DNA of 64,000 bases from Cephalopachus bancanus (lineage: Eukaryota; Chordata; Mammalia; Primates; Tarsiidae): NCBI GenBank assembly GCA_027257055.1, contig JAPVLO010000056.1, forward strand, positions 2,728,001-2,792,000, read 5' to 3'. Shown in pieces: positions 10,610-22,041 of the stretch (its first letter is position 1; each line of letters opens with the position of its first letter). A model generated the notes under the pieces. The model saw only the letters and a program-made list of their open reading frames with translations, searched no databases and was not told the origin of the DNA. Made by a program: the position numbers and the translations under genes.

Positions 10610-10745
10610 GATATCTTGTCCCTTTATGAGCCTGAAGACCACCTGAGGGTACAGATGGTTTTCTATTTCTCTTGCATCTTCCTTTGCTCTGTGCTAATAA
10701 GATGCAAGAAAGTCCCGCATATGTATTAACTGAATAAATAAAATT
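10610..10745 (+). mobile_element. L2 LINE 3' end relic
   Basis: The order tttatgagcctgaagaccac, ctgagggtacagatggttt, ctgtgctaataagatgcaag, ttaactgaataaataaa parallels the L2 tail (...ctccatgagggcagggac...gaatgaatgaatga). Moderately diverged. Confidence 0.55.
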
Positions 10746-11455
10746 ACAAAATTTTTGAAATCCCCACAATCCTATTTTTTCTCAGTTTAAAAATAGCCTG
10801 TTTTGCGAAACATTCTAACTTCTTTTCTCTCTTAGAACAGACTATTTTTTTTACACACATCTTATATTGGGATTCACAACTCATCACTCCCACAAGAAAT
10901 ACCCCCGGGCTCCTTGTCGATTCAGGCAGGCACTTGGTAAATTCAGAAAACAGTTTAGATTAATTTCTACCTGCCAAGTACAAGGATTCTGGGTAGCCTT
11001 CTCTAATGCAAAGTTTTAAAAGAAATATTATGCTCGTTTACTTAAGCATATCCAACAACATTTTTTTAAAATGGAATCTTTGGATAAAGTCTTTATTACT
11101 AATAATACAAATAATAGAATGATTAATAATACAACCACGGCAGCGCTGTACATTCGACATTATGTGCGTGCAATCTTACCTGGTGAGTGTTTCTAAAGCC
11201 CCCAAGTGCCTGTCTGACATGTTATCATTAACTTCTTTTGCATTCTCTGCAGGGTAGCAAAGGTGAGCTGGTGTAGGCTCCAAGAGGAGGTTGAGGCCTG
11301 AGGCCAAAACAACTTGCTTTCTCCATTCCACACTCACCTCCCATTTTCATTTAATGGAAAGACAACACAACTTGTCAGAATCTAACAACAGTGAAGAAAA
11401 GGATCCCACAGTTTTCTGAGGAGGGTCCCCTCAGGTCTCCCTTTGTCTGTGTACT
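10746..11455. other. unassigned sequence
   Basis: No gene or named repeat. AT-rich at 10740-10870 and 11030-11130. A splice-like arrangement near 11241-11275 is listed under rejected items. Confidence 0.4.
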
Positions 11456-11459
11456 CATT

Positions 11460-11675
11460 TGACATTTACTTTCTAACAACGACTGTCACGGTTTGCCAAG
11501 TGCTCTCCCTTTTGCACTTCTGTTTCATCTTCATGACGACTCTGAGAGTAGATTTTGCTGTCCCCCTTTTACCATGGTTGGACAGGAGATGAGCCATAGG
11601 CTTCCCAGCTAGGAAGAGCTGAAAACAGGACTGGAATCCACGTCTTCTGGACTTCAAGATCTTCTTTGTACCTTG
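11460..11675 (-). mobile_element. MIR SINE relic
   Basis: Antisense MIR-like order: caagtgctctcccttttgca, gtttcatcttcatgacgac, tctgagagtagattttgctg, then ctaggaagagctgaaaacag and gactggaatccacgtcttct (the ...ggattcgaacccagg... complement). The centre is disturbed. Confidence 0.55.
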
Positions 11676-12720
11676 TAAAAACCACCAGACTCCTGGGTCT
11701 ACAGGATGCTTCCTTAATTAGATTTTCAGCTCTAGGGTTGAAATTAAAGCCATGGGGATGGGCTGGGGAAAGTATGGGAACTGCCATCCTGGATGACAGT
11801 GAGAGGGCAGGATCAGCTGCTGGTAGATGTCTTGTCCCGCAGCCCTCATCTCCAGCTGGTGACCACTCCTTCTTCTCATCTGTTGAATCCAGACCACCTG
11901 TCTCTCCCTTTCTATGGAATCTGCACCTTTGCCCAGCTACCTGAGCCAAGGCTTGTGGGGCCACTAACCTGAATGACAATGACTGTTCCCTCTCTGGAGG
12001 GAACTTCAACCTTTGCTCATTAAAATTTACAGTCTAAATTAGAAGTATTCTTTAGGGATAAGAAGATCAAAATAAAGATAACAGAATTAATACCAAGTGG
12101 CTTCCAAGAGCCAAACTAGTAAACTAATTAATTCAGATTTTTAACTGGGTTATTCCTAAAAAGTAAACCAATCTTGATTAAATGTCCATTAACTGGAGGT
12201 TTTCAAAAAGCAGCTAGCTAGTCCTCCAAAGAGACATCTTTTTTATTCTCTAGGTATTACCAGTTAATGTCCTTCCAGGAAGGAATGGATATATGATCAG
12301 AAGAAGTATGAAAAGATCTCCTCCCCTCAGGAATCCCAGGGGAAACCCCCACAGAAAAACACAGAGTTGAATAAAAGGGGATATCAAATACTGCTTTGAA
12401 GAATTCCATGAAAGCTATGAACACTTTCTCCAAGCTCAAGTCAAGAACTTAAAATGTAAAGTGCGTATTAAAAGAAACTCAAAAGGGAGATGTAAACCCA
12501 ATATTTTTTAAGAGCACAGTTTAAAATTTGTCAGTATGTTATACAATAACTTTTCATCTGCCAACTTATCCCACCATTTTGGTGGCACTTTGCCACAAAA
12601 TCATAATAAAATAAGAAGTTGTTTTTAGTAATATTAGAACTGTACAGCTAAAATGTACTTCACGTCTGTGTGTCCAAATAAAATTCTCTCAATAAACTTG
12701 GAAAAATACATAATAGGAAT
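11676..12720. other. unassigned sequence
   Basis: About 1 kb with no repeat that I can name. The 146-codon minus-strand frame at 11569-12009 starts inside the MIR above and has no family features, so I take it as chance. 12060-12700 is AT-rich unique sequence. Confidence 0.4.
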
Positions 12721-12721
12721 C

Positions 12722-12850
12722 TTGTTCCTCATTTTGAAGACTGAGCAACTGGAGCGCTGGGAAGAAACGTGACTTACTCAGAACTCCAGTACTAGTAAGT
12801 GGCTATAGCCAAGCTAAGTTCAAAGTCTTTAGGCTTCCAGTACAGGGTTT
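12722..12850 (-). mobile_element. MIR SINE relic
   Basis: cctcattttgaagactgagc, then agaactccagtactagtaag, then tggctatagccaagctaag parallel the antisense MIR block (...cattttacagatgag...cacagctagtaagtgg...). Confidence 0.55.
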
Positions 12851-12892
12851 TAAAGTCGGAAAAAGTCTGGGGTATCATCTGGACCAATGATC

Positions 12893-13030
12893 TAGAGTAT
12901 TCATTTTGCAGGTGAAGAACTGCATCTTATAGAGATTGAATGATTTGCCCAAAGTCATCAGATGATTAAATTACATAGAACAATTAGCCAGGTCACCTGA
13001 TTTCTAGTCCATTTCTGACCACTATGGTTC
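12893..13030 (-). mobile_element. MIR SINE relic
   Basis: tcattttgcaggtgaagaac, tagagattgaatgatttgcc, caaagtcatcagatgatta, ggtcacctgatttctagtc follow the antisense MIR order. A second MIR copy only about 40 bases from the previous one. Confidence 0.6.
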
Positions 13031-13580
13031 AGTAAGCACATTTCCAAGTGCATAAAAGTTTTTTTTAAGAATTAAAGGACTATTTTTGCCCACACTTTAG
13101 AAAGAGCCCTCTGCTTAGAACATCATTTACCAAAACTCAGCTGAACAGAATGGCTTTCTAGAAACCATTTCCCTGGAACTTCAGACACAGGCAAGAAAGA
13201 GCTCAGACACTCTTACACAGGGGAAATATCTCAGCATGCTAAGAGCAAACAAAACCCAACAACCTGGGCAAATTAGTTTCTAATAAAGAGCTCTACTCAG
13301 AGATAAAAGATTATATGAAGAATAATACTACATTACCATGTTGATCACGCAGCAGAGCCAAGCTCCTGAGCAGACAGCTGCCCAGGCCCTTGTGGGAGCC
13401 CAGAACTAACCTCGCAATGAAGGAAGGACAAAGTGCAGAGCAGAGATCACAATTAGTGAGTTTCAGTGATCACTAGAGAAGGAATTTGGCAAGGAGTGAT
13501 CACGTGGGGAGATGCGGTGGCCTGTTCTGCCACAAAACCATCAGGGCAAGAGGCATCACACACAGATCCTGCCACTCCAG
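13031..13580. other. unassigned sequence
   Basis: No gene or identifiable repeat. Overlapping 69-codon plus-strand frames begin near 13466 and 13512 and run into the L2 relic, so they are chance. Confidence 0.4.
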
Positions 13581-13581
13581 A

Positions 13582-14130
13582 CATTTATCTACTCATTCAA
13601 TCAACGCATAGTTTGGCTGGCTGCAGGCTGTTTGCCATGCATGGTTCAGTTCTGGGGATGCAGCTTACGTTCTAGTGAAGGGAGGCAGACAATAAGCAAA
13701 CAAATACATCAAATTTACTGAGAACACAGTACATCGGATTTTGGTAAGTGTAATAAAGAGAAATAAGACTCAAAAGGGCTTCAGGAAGTGCTGGAGAGGG
13801 CTGAATTTTGTAAATGAATAGTAAGGGAAGGCTGCACTAAGATGACAGATGAGAAAATGTTGAAGAAGGTCAAGGTGCATGCCATACAGAGACCAGGGAG
13901 AAGAGCGTTTCAGGAAGCGGGAACAGCAAGACCCAAAACTCTGAGGCAGAAGCGAGCTGAGCATTTTCAAAGATCACTGGAGATGCTGGTGTGGAACAGA
14001 GAGGAGAAGGGAAAAAAGGAAAGGATGAGGTCAACAAGGTAAAGGCCAGAGTCAGGCTCTGGGGACAGAAGGCATGGCTGGGTCCTTGCTCTTAAAGAGC
14101 TCACAGTCTAGCAGTGAGCAACTGTGGCCA
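13582..14130 (-). mobile_element. L2 LINE relic, about 550 bases
   Basis: Antisense L2 readable over several hundred bases: ctactcattcaatcaacgc, gttctagtgaagggaggcag, acaataagcaaacaaatac, gtgtaataaagagaaataag, gaagagcgtttcaggaagc, gggaacagcaagacccaaaa, ctctgaggcagaagcgagct, then agagctcacagtctagcag. The complement encodes the end of the L2 reverse-transcriptase ORF and its 3' UTR. No frame is intact. One of the longer L2 pieces here. Confidence 0.8.
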
Positions 14131-14228
14131 GAAGGCTGGGATTATTAGGAGCTGACATTACCAGTCATTAGTCATGGCACCCTGGGAAAGGAAAATTGTG
14201 AGACTCCCTTTCCTCATTTGAAAATAAC

Positions 14229-14272
<44 letters not shown>

Positions 14273-14273
14273 G
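14229..14273. repeat. (CAT)n microsatellite
   Basis: An uninterrupted trinucleotide tract of about 14 to 15 units, from catcatcat at 14229 to about 14273. It sits beside a MIR relic. Its purity suggests ongoing length variation. Confidence 0.95.
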
Positions 14274-14329
14274 ATTTCATCTAACCCTGCTCCCATCACT
14301 GTAGTGAGTGAACTTAAAAAACGCTACCA

Positions 14330-14485
14330 GGTCATCCCTTACTCTGCAGAACCACCACATGGATTTAATGTGGTGTCACAGGTTAATAAACTTAGAGACA
14401 GAGAGTTAAAGTTGTTGCTCAAGAATATATAGTGGCAGAACACATATCTGAATACAGGTCTTTGTGATTCCAAAAGCCCACTGCA
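14330..14485 (-). mobile_element. MIR SINE relic
   Basis: tggtgtcacaggttaataaa, cttagagacagagagttaaa, gttgctcaagaatatatag, tggcagaacacatatctg and aaaagcccactgcaccaag follow antisense MIR order. Diverged. Confidence 0.55.
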
Positions 14486-15265
14486 CCAAGCTCCTTGTGT
14501 GATGGCCCAGAAAAGTAACAGCTGTAAGTGACAAACCGTGAAAAGGGCAACATGGACTCACAAGGTCGCTGTCCTCCTGACACAGCTGGTTCATTGGGAC
14601 GATGCAGCAAAGTGGTCTCTCCCTTCATGAGAACAGAATAGTCCCATATGGGGACTCATCCCCAACCCAAGAGAGGCAAGATTAAACTTGTCCTACTTCT
14701 CTAGGTATCACCACAAGCCTGCTGAGTGTGGATTCCTGAAACCTAAGGTCTCTGAGAAACTGAGGCAGTCATTAGGTCATCAAATCCTCCAGGCTAAGTA
14801 AGTCAAGATTTGTGAAAAAGAAACAAACAGTCAGATATCAAACTCTCTGTGACTGACTTAGAATGATGGGAGGTTGTTCCCACCCCCAAGAAAAAAGGCT
14901 TCCAGCCTCCAAGCTATCCAAAGTCAAGAAAAGAGAATCCATTATGCTGATGAACACCTGTTTATAACCCTGGACCTTGCTCCCAATAAATGAAGATTCA
15001 GTTTAACTCATCAGAAAAAGTTAATTGGATCATTTTCTGGATGCTTTATTAACTAGAATGTTCCACACCCTTTCTTTCCAACACAATCTATAGCCAGGCA
15101 AAGGTCATCAGTGGACAGATCAACTCAAGCCAATTTAACTTGATATTTGACTGTGTTACTGTTGCTGTCTATATGAGTGCAACTTTCTTCTCAATTTGAC
15201 TGTAAAATAAGGGCAACAAACAGGATGATGATGAAGAAGAAAATAACAAAGGCCACAAGGTGAAG
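14486..15265. other. unassigned sequence
   Basis: No gene or named repeat. 14950-15190 is AT-rich unique sequence. The opposed short frames near 14406-14628 lie partly over the MIR and are chance. Confidence 0.4.
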
Positions 15266-15267
15266 TC

Positions 15268-15372
15268 AGTCTTAAATTTAATTCCTGGCTCTAAACTTTA
15301 CAGTTTCTTAACCTCTCTCGATCTAAATGCCTCATCTTTCAAATGTGAATACTTATATTTATCCTGAGGTAT
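15268..15372 (+). mobile_element. MIR SINE relic
   Basis: cctggctctaaactttacag, tttcttaacctctctcgatc, aaatgcctcatctttcaaat, gtgaatacttatatttatc match the sense MIR core in order. Confidence 0.65.
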
Positions 15373-15589
15373 TAGTATTGGGAAGGGAAGTATGAATGTC
15401 CCACAGTTTTCCTTGGTAACAGAGTTATTATTCTCCATCCAAACAAAGGCGAGTAAGATTTACATGTCCCTGTCCCATTCATGATCTCATTGGATCCCCA
15501 CAGCATGTCTCCAGTCCATAACTTGGGGTCATTGCCTTAGTAGTTACTCAAAAGAAAATCTAATGCTAAAAGAGAGTTTAGAAATAATC

Positions 15590-15700
15590 TGGTTTTCCTT
15601 TTACTAACGGGGAAATTGAGGCTCAAAAGAGAGGACCTAATTTTATCTAAGCAGATACAATAATTCAGGAACCTAACTTGATGACAAACTCAGCCAAAGA
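15590..15700 (-). mobile_element. MIR SINE relic
   Basis: ccttttactaacggggaaat, tgaggctcaaaagagagg are the complement of MIR ...cctctctgagcctcagtttcc.... Short and partial. Confidence 0.6.
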
Positions 15701-16735
15701 TACTAAACATGGCATCACAAGCTACACACCATAGGAAACATCACCAGGGCACAGGCTAGTGCATCCAGGATCAGATTTAGTTGTTGCGATACCCAGAATC
15801 ATACTAAGGCTTTATGTAAACTCCACTTTACAAAGGAAGCTGCAGGGAAGTGCCCCGTGCCTTGAATGTAAAATGGCCCTCATTCATACTGACCTCCTGT
15901 GCAGGGACACAAAGGCCAAACTTCCCAAAGGTTCTCATTTGCAGAAGTGGCTGGTGGGCAGCAGTGAGGTGTGCACACTCCAGAACTGCTGCTTCCCACC
16001 TGTTTCTCCACTTGCTCATTATCTCAGAGTTCCAGGAGGCCGGTTCCATACTGAGCCTCACTGAATGGGGAGGGCGCTTCTGCCAGATTGTACTGTCCAC
16101 TTTAACAAGGTCAGGGCCAACGGCATCTCACTCGGATGGCACTTGTTCTCACGAGGGCCCTGGGTGGGCCTACGCACTGGCTCAGGAATCCCAGGATGAG
16201 CTTCTCTGAAAAGAAGGTTTTGTGCATTTCTGTCTCTCGTTACCCAGGAGCAGATGGGGTGCTAAAATTAAGGATGCAGTGCCCCAGTTTTTAGGCACTT
16301 AACTGTTTCTGTGGAAATGATGCTGAGGCTGAAAGTTAGAGAGTGTGGGGTGAAACCAATTGAGAACGAGGCCTCAAGGTATGGCAGGAAAACAATACAG
16401 GTTTCAGTCTATGTCTGCTTAGCTGTGTCCTTCTCTCCTGCATAGCTTTGTCTCTTTTGTAAGGACACTAATCTCATCAGCTCCCTGAGCCCTCATCTGG
16501 TCCCCAAAATGTGACTGTCAGAAGGCTCCAGGCACTTCTTCCTCTGTAGGTCCCTTCCTCCATAAAAGATGTTACAAATGATATTCTATGACCACAACCG
16601 TATATAAGGACCAACATAATCTTCAACTCTAAAGGTTCATTTCCTTCTGATTTCCAAATAAATAAAAACATATTTTTGGAACCCTAAAAATACCATGGGG
16701 CCTGAGGAACAGTGCCTACTGTGTCAAAAAGATAA
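15701..16735. other. unassigned sequence, possible LTR scrap
   Basis: No gene. Frames of 90 to 119 codons at 15759-16209 overlap in three readings and carry no motif. At 16455-16500 tctcttttgtaaggacacta and atctcatcagctccctgagc hint at a minus-strand MaLR LTR scrap, too short to call. Confidence 0.4.
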
Positions 16736-16737
16736 GT

Positions 16738-16890
16738 TGGCCCTGGTCTGAGCTACAGTTTCCTTAACTGAAAAGTGGAATGGCACCCACCACTCAAGAT
16801 GTGGTAAGGATTAGCAGTTTAATATGCAATTCATCTCTCACCATGCCTGGTATTCAGCAGATGCTTAATCAATGGTTGTTAATATTGTTT
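16738..16890 (+). mobile_element. MIR SINE relic
   Basis: cagtttccttaactgaaaag, tggaatggcacccaccact, gtggtaaggattagcagttt, accatgcctggtattcagc, agatgcttaatcaatggttg follow sense MIR from the core to the 3' end. Confidence 0.75.
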
Positions 16891-16924
16891 TATTGTTATC
16901 ATTCAGAAAATGTAATGTAGCCAT

Positions 16925-17257
16925 TGTTATAGACTGAATGTTTATTGCTCCCCTCACCCAAATTCATATGTTAAAACCTAATTCCCAATATTATGATATT
17001 AGAGATGAGGCCTTTGGGAGGTGATGAGATTAGTGTCCTTACAAAAGAGACCCCCTGAAAAGTCCTTCACTCCTCCTGCCATGTGAGGTTCCAGTGAGAA
17101 GGTACCACCTATGAACCAGGAAGGTGGCCCCCACTAGATACCAGATCTGCTAGAGCCTTGATCTTGGACTTCCCAGGTTCTAGAACCATGAGAAACAGAT
17201 TTCTGTTGTCATAACCCATCCAACGTATGTATTCTGCTAAAGCAGTGCAGAAGGACA
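16925..17257 (+). mobile_element. MaLR solo LTR (MST/MLT1 group), near full length
   Basis: Begins tgttatagactgaatg and ends in aaggaca, keeping LTR-type TG...CA ends. Internal order: caaattcatatgttaaaacc, taattcccaatattatgata, gaggcctttgggaggtgatg, gattagtgtccttacaaaag, gccatgtgaggttccagtg, ctatgaaccaggaaggtgg, agccttgatcttggacttc, accatgagaaacagatttc. About 333 bases. No internal region is attached, so this is a solo LTR left by recombination. Subfamily not resolved by eye. Confidence 0.85.
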
Positions 17258-17560
17258 AAGCCAGCCATTCTTCAAAGAAAACAGGATTGTGAGTCTTTTG
17301 GAAGGGGTGACATGAGTTTGCACTCTGTGCAATTTATTCACTTATCAACTCCTCAAAATATCCCAATAGCTGTGAGAACATAGCTGTTACTCAATAGATG
17401 CACATATTGAATAATGACAGCAAATCTAAAAGGAAGCATTTTCCCACCAAAGATTCAAACTATCTTTGTTATTAATTTGTTGTAAAAATCAAAATATCAG
17501 AGCACTTAGAAAACCGAATGTCCTGATCTCTGTCAGCTGAAGCTGATGCTGTGACAGGGA
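17258..17560. other. unassigned, possible L2 tail
   Basis: No gene. Near 17350-17415 the words cctcaaaatatcccaatag and actcaatagatgcacatatt weakly recall an L2 3' tail. Confidence 0.35.
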
Positions 17561-17562
17561 GT

Positions 17563-17760
17563 TCTGGGAAGAGCACCTGACTTGGAGTTTCACATGTGAC
17601 TTTTCAGACATGGCTCAACTCCCTTCAGAGGCTTGGCAGGTCCTTCACACCAAGTCCCAATTCCCTTTATTGTAGGCTGGAGATGCCAATCCCTACTTAT
17701 ATCAGGGATTTTATGAGGCTCACAGGATCTAATGAATGCTCACTAAGCAATTTACCAGGG
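17563..17760 (+). mobile_element. MIR SINE relic
   Basis: gggaagagcacctgacttgg, agtttcacatgtgactttt, ctttattgtaggctggagat, ttttatgaggctcacaggat, ctaatgaatgctcac fit sense MIR (...gagcacgggctttggagtc...gttgtgaggattaaatgag...). Diverged. Confidence 0.5.
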
Positions 17761-17818
17761 TTTCCCACAGAATTCACTATGCCTTAAGGACGCTTTTTAA
17801 AAATAAGTAATGGATAAG

Positions 17819-17940
17819 CTGGGCCCAGTGGTGTGTGCCTGTAGTCCCATCTACTCAAGAAGCAGAGGTAGGAGAATCACTTGAGCCCAGAAGTCTGAGG
17901 CCAGCCTGGGCAAAATGGCGAGACCATATCTAAAAAAATA
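17819..17940 (+). mobile_element. free left Alu monomer (FLAM-like)
   Basis: A single 7SL-derived arm: gctgggcccagtggtgtgtg, cctgtagtcccatctactca, gagaatcacttgagcccag, aggccagcctgggcaaaatg, then agaccatatctaaaaaaata. No second arm follows; the A-rich end runs straight into a GGAA/GATA-rich tract. This monomer layout predates dimeric Alu. Confidence 0.8.
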
Positions 17941-18030
17941 AAGGTAAGAAATGAGGAGATGGAAGGAAGGACAGATAGATGGATAGACAGATGGAAGGAG
18001 GGGAAAGAAGGAAGAAAGGGGAAAAAGAAT
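17941..18030. repeat. purine-rich GGAA/GATA low-complexity tract
   Basis: Runs of ggaaggaagg, gatagatggatagacagatgg and gaaagaaggaagaaaggg directly after the Alu monomer's A tail. Such tracts often grow from SINE tails. Confidence 0.8.
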
Positions 18031-18199
18031 TCACGGTTAAATAGCTCTGAAAACACTTCATAATATAATAGTTCCTGATCCCTTGGAAAAAATAATATTA
18101 GTGTATCAACAACTTTGGATGGTTCTTTATTAAAGGATCCTACTTTACATTTATGACCAGACATTCTATAATTTAAGCAAATTTTCCCCTGGCATAACT

Positions 18200-18600
18200 A
18201 TAAATATTCCATCTGATCTTGAAAACGCTTCCTGCCCCCTCCTCCCGGTCATCTTTCTGTCCTTTCTGCTTCAGAGTCTTTACAATTGTGCCTGCTCTCT
18301 CTGGGTCCCTTCTTATCTTACAGGTCTCCCCTAAAATGTCAATCCTTTAAAGTGGCCTTCCCAGGTCACCCAACCTAAAGTAGTCTCCTTGTGTCCCTCC
18401 TACCATTTATGCTCGATCATTCCAAATTCTACTTGTTTTGAAGTACTTATTTCATCTAAAGTGTATTCACATGTTTAATCATTGTTTATCTTAACCCCTT
18501 GAGAGCAGGCAGTTTGCCTGACTTATTACTGTAGCCACTGCAATACGAATAGCCTCATCATAGAGCACACTCCATCAATAAATATTTGCTGAATGGGTGG
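18200..18600 (+). mobile_element. L2 LINE relic with 3' tail
   Basis: Sense L2: ctctctgggtcccttcttat, cttacaggtctcccctaaaa, tgtcaatcctttaaagtgg, ccttcccaggtcacccaacc, atgttt-rich 3' UTR, ccttgagagcaggcagtttg, and tcaataaatatttgctgaat, the diagnostic L2 terminus. About 400 bases, no frame. Confidence 0.8.
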
Positions 18601-18639
18601 GTGAGTAGATGGATGAAGAAATGGGTGGAAAGTTTAACT

Positions 18640-18765
18640 ATTATATGATCTTTAAGAAGTGCCTTAAAGCTTCTGTGCTTTAGTTTTCTCATCTAAGTTG
18701 GAAGACTTTAAACTTCTTCCCACCATTGTTATTGTGAGTACTGATATAGGAGCTATAAACACACT
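18640..18765 (+). mobile_element. MIR SINE relic
   Basis: gccttaaagcttctgtgctt, tagttttctcatctaagttg, ttattgtgagtactgatat follow the MIR core and tail. Partial. Confidence 0.55.
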
Positions 18766-18767
18766 AT

Positions 18768-18945
18768 TTAATATCTACTGTATGGCAAAGAACTTCTTCT
18801 GATGCTACTTTGTTTATCTTTAAGATAACTTTATGAGAGATGTGTTACTGTCTCAATTAAAAGATCAGAAAATTGTAGAAAAAAGCTTGAATCCCCTCTT
18901 AGTGATAAAGCATCGTGTCTAGTCCTAAACCAGTACTGTTTCTAC
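18768..18945 (-). mobile_element. MIR SINE relic
   Basis: aatatctactgtatggcaaa, taagataactttatgagaga, gtgttactgtctcaattaa, aagatcagaaaattgtagaa, cttagtgataaagcatcgtg, tagtcctaaaccagtactg give antisense MIR order. Diverged. Confidence 0.5.
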
Positions 18946-19650
18946 ATTAGGAATCTGTAAGGCAGATGAAAATAGTGGCTCTGACTATTGCAAAAGAAAT
19001 ATGGCTTCAAAAAAACAGAAGAGAGGAAACAGGTGAGGCATTTTGCACATAATTCAATTGACTGTGTATTATTCTGTGCCTAGAAAACAAGACACATTTC
19101 CTGAGTCAGTGAATTTTAAAAGTCTCATCTTAGATGTATACAAATGTCTTCTATTTTTAATAAAATCTTGTGCATTTTATTTGCAGTACTTGTTCTAAAT
19201 CATCTCTGCATTTGACAGTCAGGCACCATCCACCTTCCCCCTCACATGAAGAGTTTATTTTCTCTCGGAGAGCAATTACCGGACAAATGCCAGGCTACAG
19301 AAGGTGTTTCTCCAGCAGCAGCATCTGTCTCCTTGGCAGGCTCCTCAGGCAATTTTATTGGCAGCACTAAAATGGCCAGGGGGTCAGTCAGAGCTCAGCT
19401 GCCCACAAGCTCTCAGGTGGCTTACCAGCCTCTGCTCGAATGTCTCAAAAAGAAAAACAGGCTTAGACCCACCTCATAAGTTGAAGATGGGCCAAAGTGA
19501 ACTTTGTTCAATTGGAACCATTTGGGGCAATTCTGGTTTTTGCTGGAAGCCAAAAAATTCCCATGATCCTTTTTGCTACACAAGCTGACAGGGATGGCAA
19601 CATACATAATGGCATAAGACACCCAGATTTTGAGGTAACAGGCAAATATG
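18946..19650. other. unassigned sequence
   Basis: No gene or named repeat. Three overlapping plus-strand frames of 66 to 94 codons at 19170-19588 and an antisense one at 19422-19622 contain no domain. The region around 19230-19440 is GC-moderate and could be unique or conserved. Confidence 0.4.
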
Positions 19651-19651
19651 T

Positions 19652-20085
19652 GTTGTGGCAGGCTACCTTTAAAATGACCCCCAGTGATCCCTACCTAGTG
19701 GTATCCAAGCCTTTGGTAATCTCTCTGGAGTGTAGGCTGAATCCAGTGACTCATTTTGAATAAACAGAAGATGGCAAAAGTGATGGGATGCCACTTGATA
19801 AATTAGCTTATAGGAAGACTCTGACTTCCTTCTTGTTCTCCATATCTAGCCCTGTCATATGCTTGTTCTGATGGAAGCCAGCCGCCGTACTTGTGAGCTA
19901 CCCTATCAGAAGAGGCCCACATGACAGGGAACTGAGGGAGGCCCCTGGCCAACAGCCTAAGAACTGAGATGCTCAATCCAACAGCCTGTAAGGAACTGAG
20001 GCCTGCCAACTGCCATGTGAGTGAGCTTGGAAACAGAGCTGTCCCAGGTGAGCTTTGAGTGGACGGCAGCTGCCTTTTCATATTT
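19652..20085 (+). mobile_element. MaLR LTR (MLT1-like)
   Basis: Order typical of this LTR class: gtggcaggctacctttaaaa, tgacccccagtgatcccta, cctagtggtatccaagcctt, tgaataaacagaagatggca, aaagtgatgggatgccactt, tagcttataggaagactctg, ctgatggaagccagccgcc, gaggcccacatgacagggaa, ctgaggcctgccaactgcc, atgtgagtgagcttggaaac. The end is worn away near 20085. An inactive ancient LTR. Confidence 0.75.
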
Positions 20086-20117
20086 CCCAAATCCTTAAAC
20101 ATTGTCTTTGAACATTG

Positions 20118-20285
20118 TGTTACTCAAAGTATGGTCTTTGAACCAGTAACATCCATATCACATAGCAGTTTGTTAGAAATAAAAGATCAGGGATCATGCC
20201 AGATTTACTGAGTCCAAATCAGTGGGTTAGAAAAATCCCCAGTGATTTACAGGTACATGGAAGTTTGAGAAACATTGGCCTAACA
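20118..20285 (+). mobile_element. MER5-like hAT MITE
   Basis: gttactcaaagtatggtctt, ttgaaccagtaacatccata, tcacatagcagtttgttaga, aaatcagtgggttagaaaaa, tcccc-agtgatttacag and ggaagtttgagaaacattgg reproduce the MER5A plan from its 5' to its 3' inverted end (...agtttgagaacca...). Confidence 0.75.
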
Positions 20286-22040
20286 TGAAATTTTCTTATT
20301 CACTAAATTTTACTTTTTTTTGTCTGTCTCTCACACTCCCTCAATACCAGTGAAAAGTGAGATATGGAAGTTATTGTTGATTCTGATCACTAGTACCTAG
20401 TATGCTTCTTTAAAGATAAACACAGGAATGAGAGACAGACAGGGACTACACTTGCATAAACTTTACAATCAATGCCACTTTGATCTAAGCTCATTTGAAC
20501 TCGGTTTGTATGTCCTGCAGTCAAGAGTATTTCCAAATGGCAGGTTCAGAGCCATCAACAAAACCTACACAGTATCTCTCATCTTATCACCCGCGAGGGG
20601 CTGACTGAAATCTCTTTTCCAGCTGCAGGTCAAAAGATCCCAGAGAAAACTTTGATTGGTCTAGACAAAGTCATTTGCATATTTCTGGGCCAGTCAATTG
20701 TGTCTAAGGTGGTGGAGCTGAATGGTAGCTCCAATCCAACCACACAAAGGTGGTAAAGAAGGTTCTCCAGAAAGAAAAAACAAGGGGAGGGAGGAGTGGG
20801 AGGCGGTTTTTTGTTTTTGTTTTTTCTGAAGAGAAGGAGAGATGTACTAAGTAAACAAAATGTCAGATGTTCATTGAGTTTTACAACTTTATGACTTTTA
20901 GATGCTGTTCTACCACTTGAAATACCCTAGTAGAAAGAACCCCTAACAACCTCTATTTAACTCCATAAGCCAGGCAAGTTCCTACTTTGCCTTCAAGAAT
21001 CATGTCGAGTTACCCCATCTGTAAGGCACACTATTCTAAGGGGAGATAAAGAAATATCTTCACTGATCTTACTGTATTCTTCCACTCTCTGAGAAAATAA
21101 TTATAGGGCACTTTAACTCAGTACGATAAATGCACTATTAAGCTCTCAACCTTTTATTTACCAATTAATTTGCAAAAAAAAAGGAACATCCATCAAAGTT
21201 CCCAGCCTCTGAATTGAGAATAGAGGAGATGAGTTAAGGCATAGGCTTGCTATGTAGTGTTTTTACAATCTGCATGTTTATTCTGACATAAGTGCACTAT
21301 CACAGTTCTACAGATTCCCTGCCTACTCTTTACAGTAGCACAATTTGCCAAGATCATGTATGAAAATATGCTCTTCCATCGACAACAGACATGCAGCCTC
21401 CATGTCCACCTGTTTTGCCTTTGTCCCCTATCTCCCAACCCATGCCCTCTGACAATTGTGGGTAAAAGGCCTGCACGTCATTAGTATTGAAGATCTCCAC
21501 CTGTCTCTCCATCTGGGAAACTCTCAGGGGTCGTGACACATCTTATTGAATCACCTTGTCTTTTTAGAAGTGTTGCACGGCCCCAGGGCTGCTGCTAATT
21601 ACTAGACCTGTTACTACTGTGTGTGCTGATCCCCTTCTCCAGGAACAGCTTGCTTGGAGAGTTGGGGATGGTAAGTTATTGAGATGGGTACCTTTGTCCT
21701 GGCAGAGCTCATGGTCCAGCTCCCAAAGGATGTATCGGTACAGCAGCTGAGGATTGGGGGAGGGCAGATTTGGGTCAGAGTCAGCAGCTGCAAACAAGAG
21801 CAATTGGCTGCCTCTTCCGTGAGTTTTTCTACACACATATTTGGAATCCAGGCACTTCCTCTGCATGAGTCACTGATGAATGATGCCTGTTTAGGGTAAG
21901 GCATCTTGAAGCCTTCCCTAATTCCCTGCTCCTTTCTCAGGATGTGTTTCTTACCAAAAAAATACCCCCTACTCAGGTATTTTGTGTGGCCTCTCATAAG
22001 GCAAGGCACATAAGCTCTCACACGCTCATTAGGGCAGTGA
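20286..22040. other. unassigned sequence
   Basis: About 1.75 kb with no gene. 20590-20780 (aaactttgattggtctagac, aaagtcatttgcatatttct, gaaggttctccagaaag) may be an unnamed dispersed repeat; the octamer-like atttgcat lies within it at 20673. Frames of up to 184 codons on the minus strand at 21614-22168 have no family signature, and I do not accept them. Confidence 0.4.
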
Positions 22041-22041
22041 C

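Noticed and set aside
11241..11275. Splice-like order: pyrimidine-rich gcattctctgcag, ten bases, then gtgagc
   Set aside because: Could be a micro-exon, but a single short match to acceptor and donor rules is expected by chance in 64 kb and nothing nearby is coding.
11569..12009. 146-codon minus-strand frame
   Set aside because: Begins in a MIR relic, and an opposite frame covers the same bases. No motif.
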